A stretch of 64,000 nucleotides of DNA from Treponema sp. Lineage in GTDB: Bacteria; Spirochaetota; Spirochaetia; Treponematales; Treponemataceae. The translations under genes and the position numbers were made by a program. Location of the stretch: assembly GCA_024400915.1 (NCBI GenBank), contig JAKSLX010000006.1:1-64000 (forward strand), given 5' to 3'. The notes under the pieces were generated by a model that was not told the DNA's origin, ran no database searches, and saw nothing but the letters and a program-made list of their open reading frames with translations. How positions within the stretch are numbered: the stretch's first letter is position 1; each line of letters starts with the position of its first letter. Shown one piece after another: positions 7,721 through 15,956 of this stretch.

Positions 7721-9970
7721 ATGTCTCGTGACGTTAAAAAAATAATTTCCCAGATGACACTGGAAGAAAAAGCTTCCCTTTGTTCTGGTGCTAGTTTCTG
7801 GGATACAAAACCTGTAGAACGCGTGGGAATTCCGTCTGTAATGGTATCTGACGGTCCACATGGTCTTCGCAAAATGAACAAGGACGGAACAACTTTGTCC
7901 ACCGTATGTTTCCCTGCAGCCTGTGCAACAGCTTCAAGTTTTGATGAAACTCTTCTTGAAGAAGTTGGGGATGCACTTGGTCAGCAGTGCCGTGCAAATG
8001 ATGTTTCCATTCTTCTTGGACCTGCAATGAACATTAAGCGCAGTCCTCTTTGTGGACGCAACTTTGAATACATTTCAGAAGACCCATATCTTTCAGGAAA
8101 AATTGCCGCCGCACACATCCGCGGTGTTCAGAAATGGAACGTAGGAACTTCCGTAAAGCATTTCGCCTGCAATAACCAGGAATTCTTCCGCATGAGTGTA
8201 AGTTCAGAAGTTGATGAGCGTACATTCCGTGAAATCTACTTAAGCGGTTTTGAAATTGCCGTAAAGGAAAGCAAGCCAAAGACAATCATGTGCAGCTATA
8301 ACCAGATCAACGGTGTATATTCTGCAGAAAACAAAAAACTTCTTACGGACATCCTTCGCGATGAATGGGGTTTTGACGGATATGTAATGACTGACTGGGG
8401 TGCAGTTGCTGACCGTGCAAAGGGAATTGCTGCTGGTCTTGATCTTGAAATGCCTGCAAGCGGCGGTGTCAACGATGCAAAAATCGTGGAAGCCGTAAAG
8501 GCAGGAACCCTCGATGAAAAGCTTTTGGACAAGGCTGTTGAGAACATGCTCAATGTCCTCTTTGATTATGTAGACAATCCTCACGACGACGCTGTCTTTG
8601 ACAATGTACGCGACCATAAAAAAGCAGTTCAGGTAGAAAGCGAGTGTGCCGTTCTTCTTGAGAACAACGGAATCCTTCCATTGAAGAAAGACGCAAAGAT
8701 TCTTTATGTTGGAGAATTTGCAAAGGTTCCAAGATATCAGGGTGGCGGTTCAAGCCACATCAACAGTTGCAAGGTTACAAGCGCTTTTGAAACTGCAGCT
8801 GCAAAGGGTCGCACGGTAGAATATGCAAAGGCCTTCCCTGCCGACAGAGATCTTACCGACGATGCAGAAATCAAGGCCGCTGTTGAAAAAGCAAAGTCCG
8901 CTGATGTAGTTGTTGTGTTTGCTGGTCTTCCTGATGTAATCGAATGCGAAGGCTTTGACAGAAAGAACATGGATCTTCCTGCATGCCAGAACAAGCTCAT
9001 CGAGGAAATCCTCAAGGTAAACAAGAACGTGGTTGTTGTCCTTCACAATGGTGCTCCTGTTGTTCTTCCGTGGAGAAAAGATGTTGGTGCCGTTCTTGAA
9101 ATGTATCTTGGTGGCCAGGGTGTCGGAGAAGCAACAGACATGCTTTTGTACGGAGAAGCAAATCCTTGCGGTCACCTTGCAGAAACATTCCCGCTCCGTG
9201 TTGAAGATACTCCTTGCTACCTTTCTTTTGGCGGTGATGGAATTACAACAAAATATGACGAAGGCATCTATGTAGGTTACCGTTACTATGAAAAGAAGAA
9301 CATGCCGGTTGCATATGCGTTCGGCCATGGACTTTCATACACGACTTTTGAAATCAGCAACCTGACTTTGAGTTCCGCAGAACTTAAGGAAGGCGGAACT
9401 GTAACAGCAACGGTCGATGTAAAGAACACTGGAAAAGTTGCCGGTAAGGAAGTAGTTCAGTTCTATGTGGCTGACAAGACAAAAACTTTCGGTCGTCCTG
9501 TAAAGGAACTCAAGGGATTTAAGAAAATCTATCTTGAACCTGGCGAGACAAAAAAAGTTTCAGTTGAACTTGATGCTAGAAGCTTGAGCTACTTTGAAAC
9601 AAAAATCGATGACTGGTATGCAAAGAGCGGTGAATATGAAATCTGCGTTGGTAATGCCAGCGACAACATTCAGGCTACTGCAAAGCTGAATTATGTTTCA
9701 AGCCGTTACCTTCCATTGGAAATCAAGGGAGACACTACATTCAGTGCATTGCTTGATGATCCAAGAACTGCACCTGTCTTCAAGGCATATCTTAAGAAAA
9801 ATGACAAGGGCAGTGACGACACTGTTATCGGTGACATGGGTGCTGCGGCAAAGGAAATGGCAGACGCAATGTTCCAGGGCTTCCCGCTCAAATCCCTTTT
9901 CAGCTTTGGAATGGGAACAAGGGAAGAAGCTGAAAAACTCATTGCCGACTTAAAGAAAGCAGTTGAATAA
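7721..9970 (+). CDS. Glycoside hydrolase family 3 beta-glucosidase, cytoplasmic
   Basis: This 749-aa protein is expected to release terminal beta-linked glucose (or xylose) from imported oligosaccharides. It has an N-terminal TIM-barrel GH3 domain with nucleophile D225 in GYVMTDWGA, a C-terminal alpha/beta domain (GGGSSH, then GQGVGEATDMLLYGEANPCG), and a fibronectin III-like domain (GKEVVQFYV, ELKGFKK). No signal peptide is visible. The ATG at 7709 would place the GGAGGT (7711-7716) inside the coding region, so the start is the ATG at 7721. The 3' end overlaps the next gene by 8 bases. Confidence 0.93.
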   Translation: MSRDVKKIISQMTLEEKASLCSGASFWDTKPVERVGIPSVMVSDGPHGLRKMNKDGTTLSTVCFPAACATASSFDETLLEEVGDALGQQCRANDVSILLGPAMNIKRSPLCGRNFEYISEDPYLSGKIAAAHIRGVQKWNVGTSVKHFACNNQEFFRMSVSSEVDERTFREIYLSGFEIAVKESKPKTIMCSYNQINGVYSAENKKLLTDILRDEWGFDGYVMTDWGAVADRAKGIAAGLDLEMPASGGVNDAKIVEAVKAGTLDEKLLDKAVENMLNVLFDYVDNPHDDAVFDNVRDHKKAVQVESECAVLLENNGILPLKKDAKILYVGEFAKVPRYQGGGSSHINSCKVTSAFETAAAKGRTVEYAKAFPADRDLTDDAEIKAAVEKAKSADVVVVFAGLPDVIECEGFDRKNMDLPACQNKLIEEILKVNKNVVVVLHNGAPVVLPWRKDVGAVLEMYLGGQGVGEATDMLLYGEANPCGHLAETFPLRVEDTPCYLSFGGDGITTKYDEGIYVGYRYYEKKNMPVAYAFGHGLSYTTFEISNLTLSSAELKEGGTVTATVDVKNTGKVAGKEVVQFYVADKTKTFGRPVKELKGFKKIYLEPGETKKVSVELDARSLSYFETKIDDWYAKSGEYEICVGNASDNIQATAKLNYVSSRYLPLEIKGDTTFSALLDDPRTAPVFKAYLKKNDKGSDDTVIGDMGAAAKEMADAMFQGFPLKSLFSFGMGTREEAEKLIADLKKAVE

Positions 9971-11651
9971 AATTCTTCTTGTTTCTGTCAATGCAAGCTA
10001 CATGCATACCAATGTGGCAATCAGGTCCCTCAAGGCTTATGCAGAAAAAATTTTGTCTGCAGAAAAGATTAGTGTTGAAATTGCAGAGTTCACCATTAAT
10101 CAGCCTGTAGGGGAAGAGCTTCGCAGTATTGGTTTTACGGAAGCTGATGCTGTTCTGTTTTCCACCTATATCTGGAATGCAGAGTATGTGTGCAAGCTTC
10201 TTCCAGAGGTAAAGAAACTTTTGCCTGACTGCATTCTAGGTGCAGGCGGGCCAGAGTTTGGTTACAGTGCAGAAAAATACCTTGCTTCAATTTCCGATCT
10301 TGATTTCATCATGTTCGGTGAAGGTGAAAAAACTTTTGTTGAACTTGCAGAAGCTTTGTGCGGCGGAAAAAAAATTTCTTCAGTCAAAGGAATTTATTTC
10401 AGGGATACAGAAGGCAAAATAAAATTTTCCGGTGAACAGCATCCCATTGAAAATCTTGATGAACTTCCTTTTGCATATCCTGAAATTCAAAAAGGTGATT
10501 TTGATTCCGATCATAAAATCTATTACTACGAATCAACCCGTGGCTGTCCCTTTGGATGTGCTTACTGTCTTTCTTCCGTGGATAAAAGGGTTCGCTTCAA
10601 GAGCCTGGAAAAAGTTCAGCAGGAACTGAAAATTTTTCTTGATGCCAATGTTAAACTTGTAAAATTCATTGACCGTACTTACAACCTGAATCCTGACCGT
10701 TACATTCCAATTTGGAAATACATTTTGGAAAATCACAACGGAAAGACAATGTTTCATTTTGAAATAGAAGCAGAATATCTTTCCGATGATGCCCTTGCTT
10801 TCCTTCAGCAGGTGCCTTCCGGCGTAATGCAGTTTGAGATGGGTGTCCAGTCTGCAAACAAAAAAACTCTTAAGGCTGTAAACCGTTCCGACAATGTTGA
10901 ACTTCTTGCAGAAAAAATCCGACGTATTCCAAAGACAATTCATCAGCACCTTGATTTGATTGCAGGCCTTCCTTACGAGGATCTTGAAAGTTTTGGAAAG
11001 AGCTTTGATTTTGTAATGGCACTTAAGCCTGATGCCCTTCAGCTTGGCTTCCTTAAAATTTTAAATGGAACACAGATGGCGGACATGGCTTCTGAAGGCG
11101 GATGGAAGTGGATGGAAACTCCTGCCTACGAAACTTTTTCTACTCCTTATCTTTCCTTTAGAGATGTTGCATTTTTGAAAGATGTAGAAATTCTTACCGA
11201 TGCATATTGGAACAAAGAAATCTTTTCTTTCACAATGAATTACATTTATAGAAAAACAAGCCCGTGGAAATTTTTGTCTGCCCTTACAAATTATGGAAAA
11301 GAAAAAGGAACTTTTGATCAGGCTCGTCGAGACCTGTATTGGTTCAGCCTTGTTTATGATTTTGTAAACGATGAAATCACAAAGAAAAAATTTTCGGAAT
11401 TGAATTTTGAACTTGTTGTTGAACTCTTGCGCTATGATTTTGTTCGTTCCGGAAAAAAAGGCAACTGGCCTGCCTGGTATGAACACATATATGACAAGGA
11501 CCGGCATAAATCTCTTCTTGATGAAAACGAAATTGACAGATGCAGCAGAATTAAATTTGCCAACAGTGAATATGAAGTTTTCAAGTATGATGTTGAAGCA
11601 GATTTCCCGGAGTTTAAAAAGGGCATTTTTGAGGTTTTAATTCGATATTAA
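9963..11651 (+). CDS. B12-binding/radical SAM protein with DUF4080 C-terminus
   Basis: This 562-aa protein has a cobalamin-binding-type N-terminal domain (residues 1-130, ILLVSVNASYMHTN; GGPEFG near 95) and a radical SAM domain with CxxxCxxC at C195, C199, C202 (RGCPFGCAYC), then a DUF4080 C-terminal region. Such enzymes use an Fe4S4 cluster to cleave SAM; the substrate is unknown. Translation probably starts at the TTG at 9963, inside the last codons of the GH3 gene, so the two are translationally coupled. The link to sugar use is positional only. Confidence 0.88.
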   Translation: MNKILLVSVNASYMHTNVAIRSLKAYAEKILSAEKISVEIAEFTINQPVGEELRSIGFTEADAVLFSTYIWNAEYVCKLLPEVKKLLPDCILGAGGPEFGYSAEKYLASISDLDFIMFGEGEKTFVELAEALCGGKKISSVKGIYFRDTEGKIKFSGEQHPIENLDELPFAYPEIQKGDFDSDHKIYYYESTRGCPFGCAYCLSSVDKRVRFKSLEKVQQELKIFLDANVKLVKFIDRTYNLNPDRYIPIWKYILENHNGKTMFHFEIEAEYLSDDALAFLQQVPSGVMQFEMGVQSANKKTLKAVNRSDNVELLAEKIRRIPKTIHQHLDLIAGLPYEDLESFGKSFDFVMALKPDALQLGFLKILNGTQMADMASEGGWKWMETPAYETFSTPYLSFRDVAFLKDVEILTDAYWNKEIFSFTMNYIYRKTSPWKFLSALTNYGKEKGTFDQARRDLYWFSLVYDFVNDEITKKKFSELNFELVVELLRYDFVRSGKKGNWPAWYEHIYDKDRHKSLLDENEIDRCSRIKFANSEYEVFKYDVEADFPEFKKGIFEVLIRY

Positions 11652-11667
11652 AGTGCTGGGTTTTCCC

Positions 11668-11696
11668 TTGACAATTTAGTAGTAGGAAAATAAAAT
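11668..11696 (+). promoter_or_regulatory. Promoter of PTS IIA gene (leaderless type)
   Basis: TTGACA (11668-11673), 17 bases, TAAAAT (11691-11696), then only 6 bases to the ATG at 11703. Transcription would start at or next to the start codon. Confidence 0.75.
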
Positions 11697-11702
11697 ATAG
11701 GT

Positions 11703-12149
11703 ATGGACTTAAGAACAGTATTAACACCTGAAACAGTAGACCTTCACTTGAAGGGTACTTCAAAAGAAGAAATCATCGACGAACTCCTTGAAATCCTTGT
11801 AAAGGCAGGAAAGGTTACAGATAAAGCATCTGCAAAGGAATGCGTACTCGATCGTGAACGCAAGATGTCAACTGGCATGAAGCACGGAATTGCCATCCCA
11901 CACGGAAAGACAGATACAGTTTCTGATCTCGTGGCTTGTATCGGCGTTTCAGATAATCCAGTAGACTTCGACAGCCTTGACAGCGAACCATGTCGCATCT
12001 TTATCATGACATTGTCTCCTGTAAACAAGACAGGCCCACATCTTCAGTTCCTTGCTGAAGTAAGCCTTCTTTTCAAGTCAGCAGACAAGCGTGCCCAGAT
12101 CCTTAACACACAGGACAAGGCAGAAGTAATCAAGATCCTTACAGAATAG
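11703..12149 (+). CDS. PTS EIIA type-2 (PtsN/fructose-type) protein
   Basis: This 148-aa single-domain EIIA of the mannitol/fructose/Ntr class has its phosphorylatable His at H67 in the conserved IPHGKT. No EIIB/EIIC transporter gene is nearby, so a regulatory phosphoacceptor role, as for PtsN, is more likely than sugar uptake. Treponemes often keep partial PTS chains of this kind. A consensus promoter ends 6 bases before the ATG and no Shine-Dalgarno is seen, pointing to a leaderless mRNA. An intrinsic terminator follows. Confidence 0.9.
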   Translation: MDLRTVLTPETVDLHLKGTSKEEIIDELLEILVKAGKVTDKASAKECVLDRERKMSTGMKHGIAIPHGKTDTVSDLVACIGVSDNPVDFDSLDSEPCRIFIMTLSPVNKTGPHLQFLAEVSLLFKSADKRAQILNTQDKAEVIKILTE

Positions 12150-12170
12150 TTTCTTGACTACACCGTAGGA

Positions 12171-12200
12171 AAGCTCCCTCGTTTTACGAAGGGGCTTTTT
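12171..12200 (+). terminator. Terminator after PTS IIA gene
   Basis: AAGCTCCCTCG and CGAAGGGGCTT pair with minor mismatches around TTTTA and are followed by T5. Confidence 0.85.
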
Positions 12201-12248
12201 CATTTTTAAACACTTTCTGAAAATACCATAGGTAAGAAATCTTTATAC

Positions 12249-12276
12249 TTGACATTTTTTCTATTTTTGTCATAAT
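12249..12276 (+). promoter_or_regulatory. Promoter of the fab cluster
   Basis: TTGACA (12249-12254), 16 bases, CATAAT (12271-12276). A second -10-like TATAAT is at 12295-12300. The fabD ribosome binding site GAGGT follows. Confidence 0.65.
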
Positions 12277-12309
12277 AAATGTAACTTACACTTTTATAAT
12301 GAGGTTAAT

Positions 12310-13266
12310 ATGTCAAAGAAGTATGCATTTTTGTTCCCTGGACAGGGAGCTCAGGCACCTGGTATGGCTAAGGATATTGCAGAGAGTTCTCCTGCAGCAA
12401 AAAAAGTGATCGACGACATTTCGGCAATCACTGGTCTTGATATGGCAAAGCTTTTGTGGGAATCAACACCTGAGGACCTTGCAAGAAGCGACAACAGCCA
12501 GATTGCAATCACAGCAGCTTCATTGGCAACAATGGCAGCTCTCAAGGAAAAGGGAATCGAACCTTCTTCTGCAATGGGATTCTCTCTCGGTGAATTCCCA
12601 GCTCTTTATGCAGCAGGCGTTCTTTCATTTGAAGACGTAATCAAGGTTGTTCGCCAGCGCGGTATCATCATGCAGAAGGTTTGCGAAGAAATCGCAGCAA
12701 AGAGCGAAGGTCATGCACCTGGAATGACAGCAGTGCTCGGCCTTTCGCAGGATCAGGTTAAGGCTCTCGTAGAACCAATCGAAGATGCATATGCTGCAAA
12801 CATGAACAGCGACAAGCAGACAGTTGTAAGCGGAACATTCGACGCCCTCGACAAGGTAGAAGCTGCTGCAAAGGATGCCGGTGCACGCCGTGCAGTTCGC
12901 CTCAAGGTAGCAGGTCCATTCCACTCACCACTCATGCAGGATGCTGCAGTTGAATTCGAAAAGTTCCTTGCAGATGTTAAGTTCAACGATCCAAAAATCA
13001 ATCTTTTCTCTAACGTAACAGGCGGAAAAGTTCTTGATGGAGATCAGGCAAAGAAGGCCGCAGTTCTTCACCTTACACACCCAGTTCTCTGGACTGATGA
13101 AGAAGCTTGCCTTGCTGGTGTAATCAAGGAAGACGGAATCGAAAACTCTGCAGTTCTTGAAGTAGGTCCTGGAAAGGTTCTTTCAGGTCTCTGGGGTCAG
13201 ACAGAATTCGGAGCCGGAATTGCCGCAACACCAGTAAACACAGCTGAAGGAATCAGCAACTTGTAA
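12310..13266 (+). CDS. fabD: Malonyl-CoA:ACP transacylase
   Basis: FabD loads malonyl units onto acyl carrier protein to feed elongation. The 318-aa protein has the FPGQGAQ start, the active-site Ser S92 in GFSLGE, and GPFHSPLM with the catalytic His. It is the first of four fatty-acid genes in the same direction (fabD, fabG, fabF, fabZ). acpP, fabH and fabI/K are not in the window. The coding sequence is followed by a hairpin and then by a structured RNA before fabG. Confidence 0.96.
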   Translation: MSKKYAFLFPGQGAQAPGMAKDIAESSPAAKKVIDDISAITGLDMAKLLWESTPEDLARSDNSQIAITAASLATMAALKEKGIEPSSAMGFSLGEFPALYAAGVLSFEDVIKVVRQRGIIMQKVCEEIAAKSEGHAPGMTAVLGLSQDQVKALVEPIEDAYAANMNSDKQTVVSGTFDALDKVEAAAKDAGARRAVRLKVAGPFHSPLMQDAAVEFEKFLADVKFNDPKINLFSNVTGGKVLDGDQAKKAAVLHLTHPVLWTDEEACLAGVIKEDGIENSAVLEVGPGKVLSGLWGQTEFGAGIAATPVNTAEGISNL

Positions 13267-13272
13267 TATACG

Positions 13273-13305
13273 GTTGGGATGTGATTCTCTCTCATCCCAA
13301 GATTT
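13273..13305 (+). terminator. Hairpin after fabD, possible terminator
   Basis: TTGGGATG and CATCCCAA form an 8-bp stem (13273-13299) followed by GATTTT. The short T-run makes it a weak or partial terminator. It separates fabD from the RNA element that has its own -10 box. Confidence 0.5.
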
Positions 13306-13365
13306 TGCGGGAAGAACCTTAAAAAGTGTTTTTCCCGTTAAACATAGAATGTATAATTAATCATT

Positions 13366-13501
13366 TTATGCATCCTGTGGGACGCAGGAAAAAGCAGGAG
13401 GGAGGACCCGGTCATTGAGACAAGGGCCGTAAGGCTTAAGCTAGTGAAACCGGGAGCACCACTCCTGATTTTGCCGTCGCTGGGACCCGCTGGATGCATA
13501 A
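13366..13501 (+). ncRNA. Structured RNA 1 upstream of fabG (unrecognised family)
   Basis: A 10-bp outer stem (TTATGCATCC at 13366-13375 with GGATGCATAA at 13492-13501) encloses about 116 bases. Inside are a core block at 13379-13409 that starts GGGACGCAGG and ends GGAGGACCC, a CCCGGT/ACCGGG pairing, a hairpin GCCGTAAGGC, and CAGGAG pairing with CTCCTG. TATAAT at 13352-13357 would place the transcript start right at the outer stem. The fabG ribosome binding site follows within 10 bases. The core recurs at 57970-58003 and the box GTCGCTGGGACCCGC (13476-13490) recurs at 57899-57913. It could be an independent RNA or a fabG leader element. Confidence 0.65.
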
Positions 13502-13520
13502 AAGGCTTTAGGAGATATTT

Positions 13521-14261
13521 ATGCTTAAAGGAAAAAAGGCACTCATCACTGGTTCTTCACGCGGAATCGGAAAGGCTATTGTAGAAGTTTATCTTAAGAA
13601 CGGCTGTGAAGTATGGGGACTTTGTTCAAAGCCTTCTGCAAACAAAGACGCTCTTGAATCCCTTGCAAAGGAAAACGGAGTTGCTTTCCACGAAATCTAT
13701 GCAGATGTTGGAAATGCAGAACAGGTGACAGAAATTGTTAAGGCAGCACTTGCAGAAGCAGGTGGATTTGATGTTCTCGTAAACAACGCAGGAATTACAC
13801 GCGACGGTCTTTCATTCAGAATGAAGAAGGAAGACTGGGACGATGTTCTCCGCATCAACCTTACATCAGCATTCCTCATCAGCCAGGTTGTTTCAAACGA
13901 CATGATCAGAAAGCGCACAGGTTCAATCATCAACATGTCTTCTATTGTTGGCATCCATGGAAACGGCGGACAGGTTAACTACTCTGCATCAAAGGGTGGT
14001 CTCATTGCATACAGCAAGTCTCTCGCTGCAGAAGTTGGTGCTCGCGGAGTTCGCGTAAATGCAATTGCACCTGGATTCATCGAAACAGACATGACAAATG
14101 TTCTTAAGGATGAAGTAAAGGCAGCAATGGCAGAAAAGATTCCTCTCAAGAGAGCTGGAAAACCAGAAGACATTGCTAACGCAGCATTGTTCCTTGGAAG
14201 TGACCTTTCGACATATATCACAGGTCAGGTTATCGGCGTAGACGGCGGCATGGGAGCTTAG
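13521..14261 (+). CDS. fabG: 3-oxoacyl-ACP reductase
   Basis: This 246-aa short-chain dehydrogenase performs the NADPH-dependent keto reduction in fatty-acid elongation. The cofactor loop TGSSRGIG lies at about residues 10-17, NNAG near 90, the catalytic Ser in NMSSIVG, and the YSASKGG Tyr/Lys pair follows. The C-terminus GQVIGVDGGM is typical. AGGAG at 13510-13514 precedes the ATG. Together with fabD, fabF and fabZ it gives most of the elongation cycle. Confidence 0.95.
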   Translation: MLKGKKALITGSSRGIGKAIVEVYLKNGCEVWGLCSKPSANKDALESLAKENGVAFHEIYADVGNAEQVTEIVKAALAEAGGFDVLVNNAGITRDGLSFRMKKEDWDDVLRINLTSAFLISQVVSNDMIRKRTGSIINMSSIVGIHGNGGQVNYSASKGGLIAYSKSLAAEVGARGVRVNAIAPGFIETDMTNVLKDEVKAAMAEKIPLKRAGKPEDIANAALFLGSDLSTYITGQVIGVDGGMGA

Positions 14262-14271
14262 GCACTTAAGC

Positions 14272-14297
14272 AATTCATAATTCATAATTCATAATTA
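14272..14297. repeat. Short AATTCAT tandem repeat and following hairpin
   Basis: Three or so direct copies of ATTCATA follow fabG. Next comes an imperfect hairpin AAAAGAAA/TTTCTTTT (about 14304-14336) with an inner GGC/GCC pair, which could act as a weak terminator. Confidence 0.5.
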
Positions 14298-14396
14298 TGG
14301 ATTGAAAAGAAATTTGGCTTTGCCTCGTTTCTTTTTGTGAATGAAGATTACTTTATTTCCTTAAAACGAAATAATGGTATCGACAAATAATATACG

Positions 14397-14541
14397 ATGG
14401 AAAAAGTGCGGAATTGAGGTTCGTGACAAAATGCGACTTGTGACCCACGCGGATTCTGAGGGTGAAGCCCTCAGCCTTACGGGTGGACAGGGAACACCGG
14501 AGCAGGCTTGGCACGGTTCTCAATGGGAGTGCTTTTTCCAT
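14397..14541 (+). ncRNA. Structured RNA 2 between fabG and fabF
   Basis: ATGGAAAAA (14397-14405) pairs with TTTTTCCAT (14533-14541), and just inside ATTGAG pairs with CTCAAT. The enclosed sequence holds the hairpin CTGAGGG/CCCTCAG and several smaller pairings. The 145-base length resembles Structured RNA 1, but I found no convincing shared core. It ends 12 bases before the fabF ribosome binding site, so it may be a leader element or a processed RNA. Weak AT-rich -10-like sequences (near 14388) precede it. Confidence 0.55.
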
Positions 14542-14566
14542 AACTATGAGATTAGGAGATAAAATT

Positions 14567-15811
14567 ATGAGAAGAGTAGTTGTAACAGGTCTTGGTTGTG
14601 TATCACCACTTGGAAATTCAGTAGAAGAAACATGGGCTGGTGTTAAGGCTGGAAAGTGCGGTATCGCAACAACAACAAAGTATGATGTAGGTCCTTTCAA
14701 GGTAAAGTACAGCGCAGAAGTAAAGAACTTCAAGGCTGAAGATTATATGGACAGCGCATCAGCACGCAAGATGGCTCCATTCACACAGTTTGCAGTTGCA
14801 GCAGCAAAGCAGGCTCTTGATGATTCAGGACTTATGGGAAAGCAGGATATCCTCGAAGATACAGCTGTTTACCTTGGTGTTGGTATCGGTGGTCTTGATG
14901 TTACAGAAGCAAGCATGAAGAGCTACATTTCTTCTGAATATACACGTGTTCCACCAATGACAATCCCAGAACTCATTCCTAACGAGGCTGCAGCAAACGT
15001 TTCCCTTCAGTTTGGTCTCCATGGTGCAACACACACAGTTGCTACAGCTTGTGCTTCTGGTACTGATGCTCTCGGAAATGCACTCGATGTTATCCGCTCA
15101 GGCCGCTACGATGTAATCCTCGCTGGTGGTGCTGAAAGCACAATCTGTGGATTCGGTACACTTTCTTTTACAGTTCTTCACGCTCTTTCTTCAAAGTGGG
15201 CTGATGATCCTTCAAAGGCTTGCCGTCCATTCGACAAGGACCGCGATGGATTCATCATGGGTGAAGGTGCTACAATCCTCGTTCTTGAAGAATATGAACA
15301 CGCTAAGGCTCGTGGTGCAAAGATCTACTGTGAACTTGCAGGTTACGGTTCATCTTCTGATGCTTACCACCTTACAGCTCCTAACCCAGATGGAATCTGC
15401 GGTGCAAAGGCTATGACAATGGCTATGAAGGACGCCGGTGTTGAACCAAAGGATGTTACATACTACAACGCACACGGAACATCAACATCAAAGAATGACT
15501 CTGGTGAAACAAAGATGCTACACATTGCATTCGGCGATGCTGCAAAGGACCTCCACATTTCTTCTACAAAGTCTATGACAGGTCACTGTCTTGGAAACGC
15601 AGGTTCTCTCGAAGCACTTATGTGTGTAAAGGCAATTCAGGATGGTTACATTCCTGCAACAATCAACCTTGACAACCCAGATGTAGAAGGCGGATGTGAC
15701 CTCAACTACACACCAAACAAGGGTATCGAAATGCCAGTTGACGTTGCAATGAGCGGAAACTTCGGTTTCGGTGGACACAACGGTATCGTAGTATTCAAGA
15801 AAGTTAACTGA
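14567..15811 (+). CDS. fabF: 3-oxoacyl-ACP synthase II
   Basis: This 414-aa condensing enzyme elongates acyl-ACP with malonyl-ACP. The nucleophile is C162 in TACASGTDA, with the His pair in NAHGTSTSKND and STKSMTGHCLGNAGS. The frame is open further upstream, but that part covers the structured RNA. The ATG at 14567 has AGGAG at 14554-14558 and gives the canonical start MRRVVVTGLG. Codon usage is strongly biased, as expected for a highly expressed gene. Confidence 0.96.
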   Translation: MRRVVVTGLGCVSPLGNSVEETWAGVKAGKCGIATTTKYDVGPFKVKYSAEVKNFKAEDYMDSASARKMAPFTQFAVAAAKQALDDSGLMGKQDILEDTAVYLGVGIGGLDVTEASMKSYISSEYTRVPPMTIPELIPNEAAANVSLQFGLHGATHTVATACASGTDALGNALDVIRSGRYDVILAGGAESTICGFGTLSFTVLHALSSKWADDPSKACRPFDKDRDGFIMGEGATILVLEEYEHAKARGAKIYCELAGYGSSSDAYHLTAPNPDGICGAKAMTMAMKDAGVEPKDVTYYNAHGTSTSKNDSGETKMLHIAFGDAAKDLHISSTKSMTGHCLGNAGSLEALMCVKAIQDGYIPATINLDNPDVEGGCDLNYTPNKGIEMPVDVAMSGNFGFGGHNGIVVFKKVN

Positions 15812-15832
15812 TTGAATATTAAATAGATAAAA

Positions 15833-15935
15833 AAAGGGGTGGGGAGAAGTCTCTCCCCTGGTCGGCACTTCGTTGCCTCCACACCCCTCTCAGCGGGGAC
15901 TCCCCGCAACGCCCCGTTAGAACATAATGGGGTAA
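15833..15935 (+). other. Hairpin-rich spacer between fabF and fabZ
   Basis: Three GC-rich hairpins occur in series. The first is AGGGGTG/CACCCCT enclosing GGGGAGA/TCTCCCC and a small GGCAC/GTTGCC stem. The second is GCGGGG/CCCCGC (15893-15907). The third is CCCC/GGGG (15912-15932). The base composition is much more GC-rich than the neighbouring genes. It could be a REP-like insertion, an attenuator or an mRNA processing element; it also ends shortly before the fabZ ribosome binding site GAGGT. Confidence 0.55.
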
Positions 15936-15956
15936 TTTTATTTTTGAGGTATTACC

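Noticed and set aside
9963..9970. Frameshift fusion between the GH3 and radical SAM genes
   Set aside because: Both products are complete family members; an 8-base overlap with a TTG start is ordinary translational coupling.
13366..13501. Structured RNA 1 as RNase P, tmRNA, SRP or 6S RNA
   Set aside because: It lacks the GAGGAAAGTCC-type RNase P core, a tRNA-like end with TTCGAATC, the SRP GGAAGG/AGCAGCC tetraloop motif, and the long open helix of 6S RNA.
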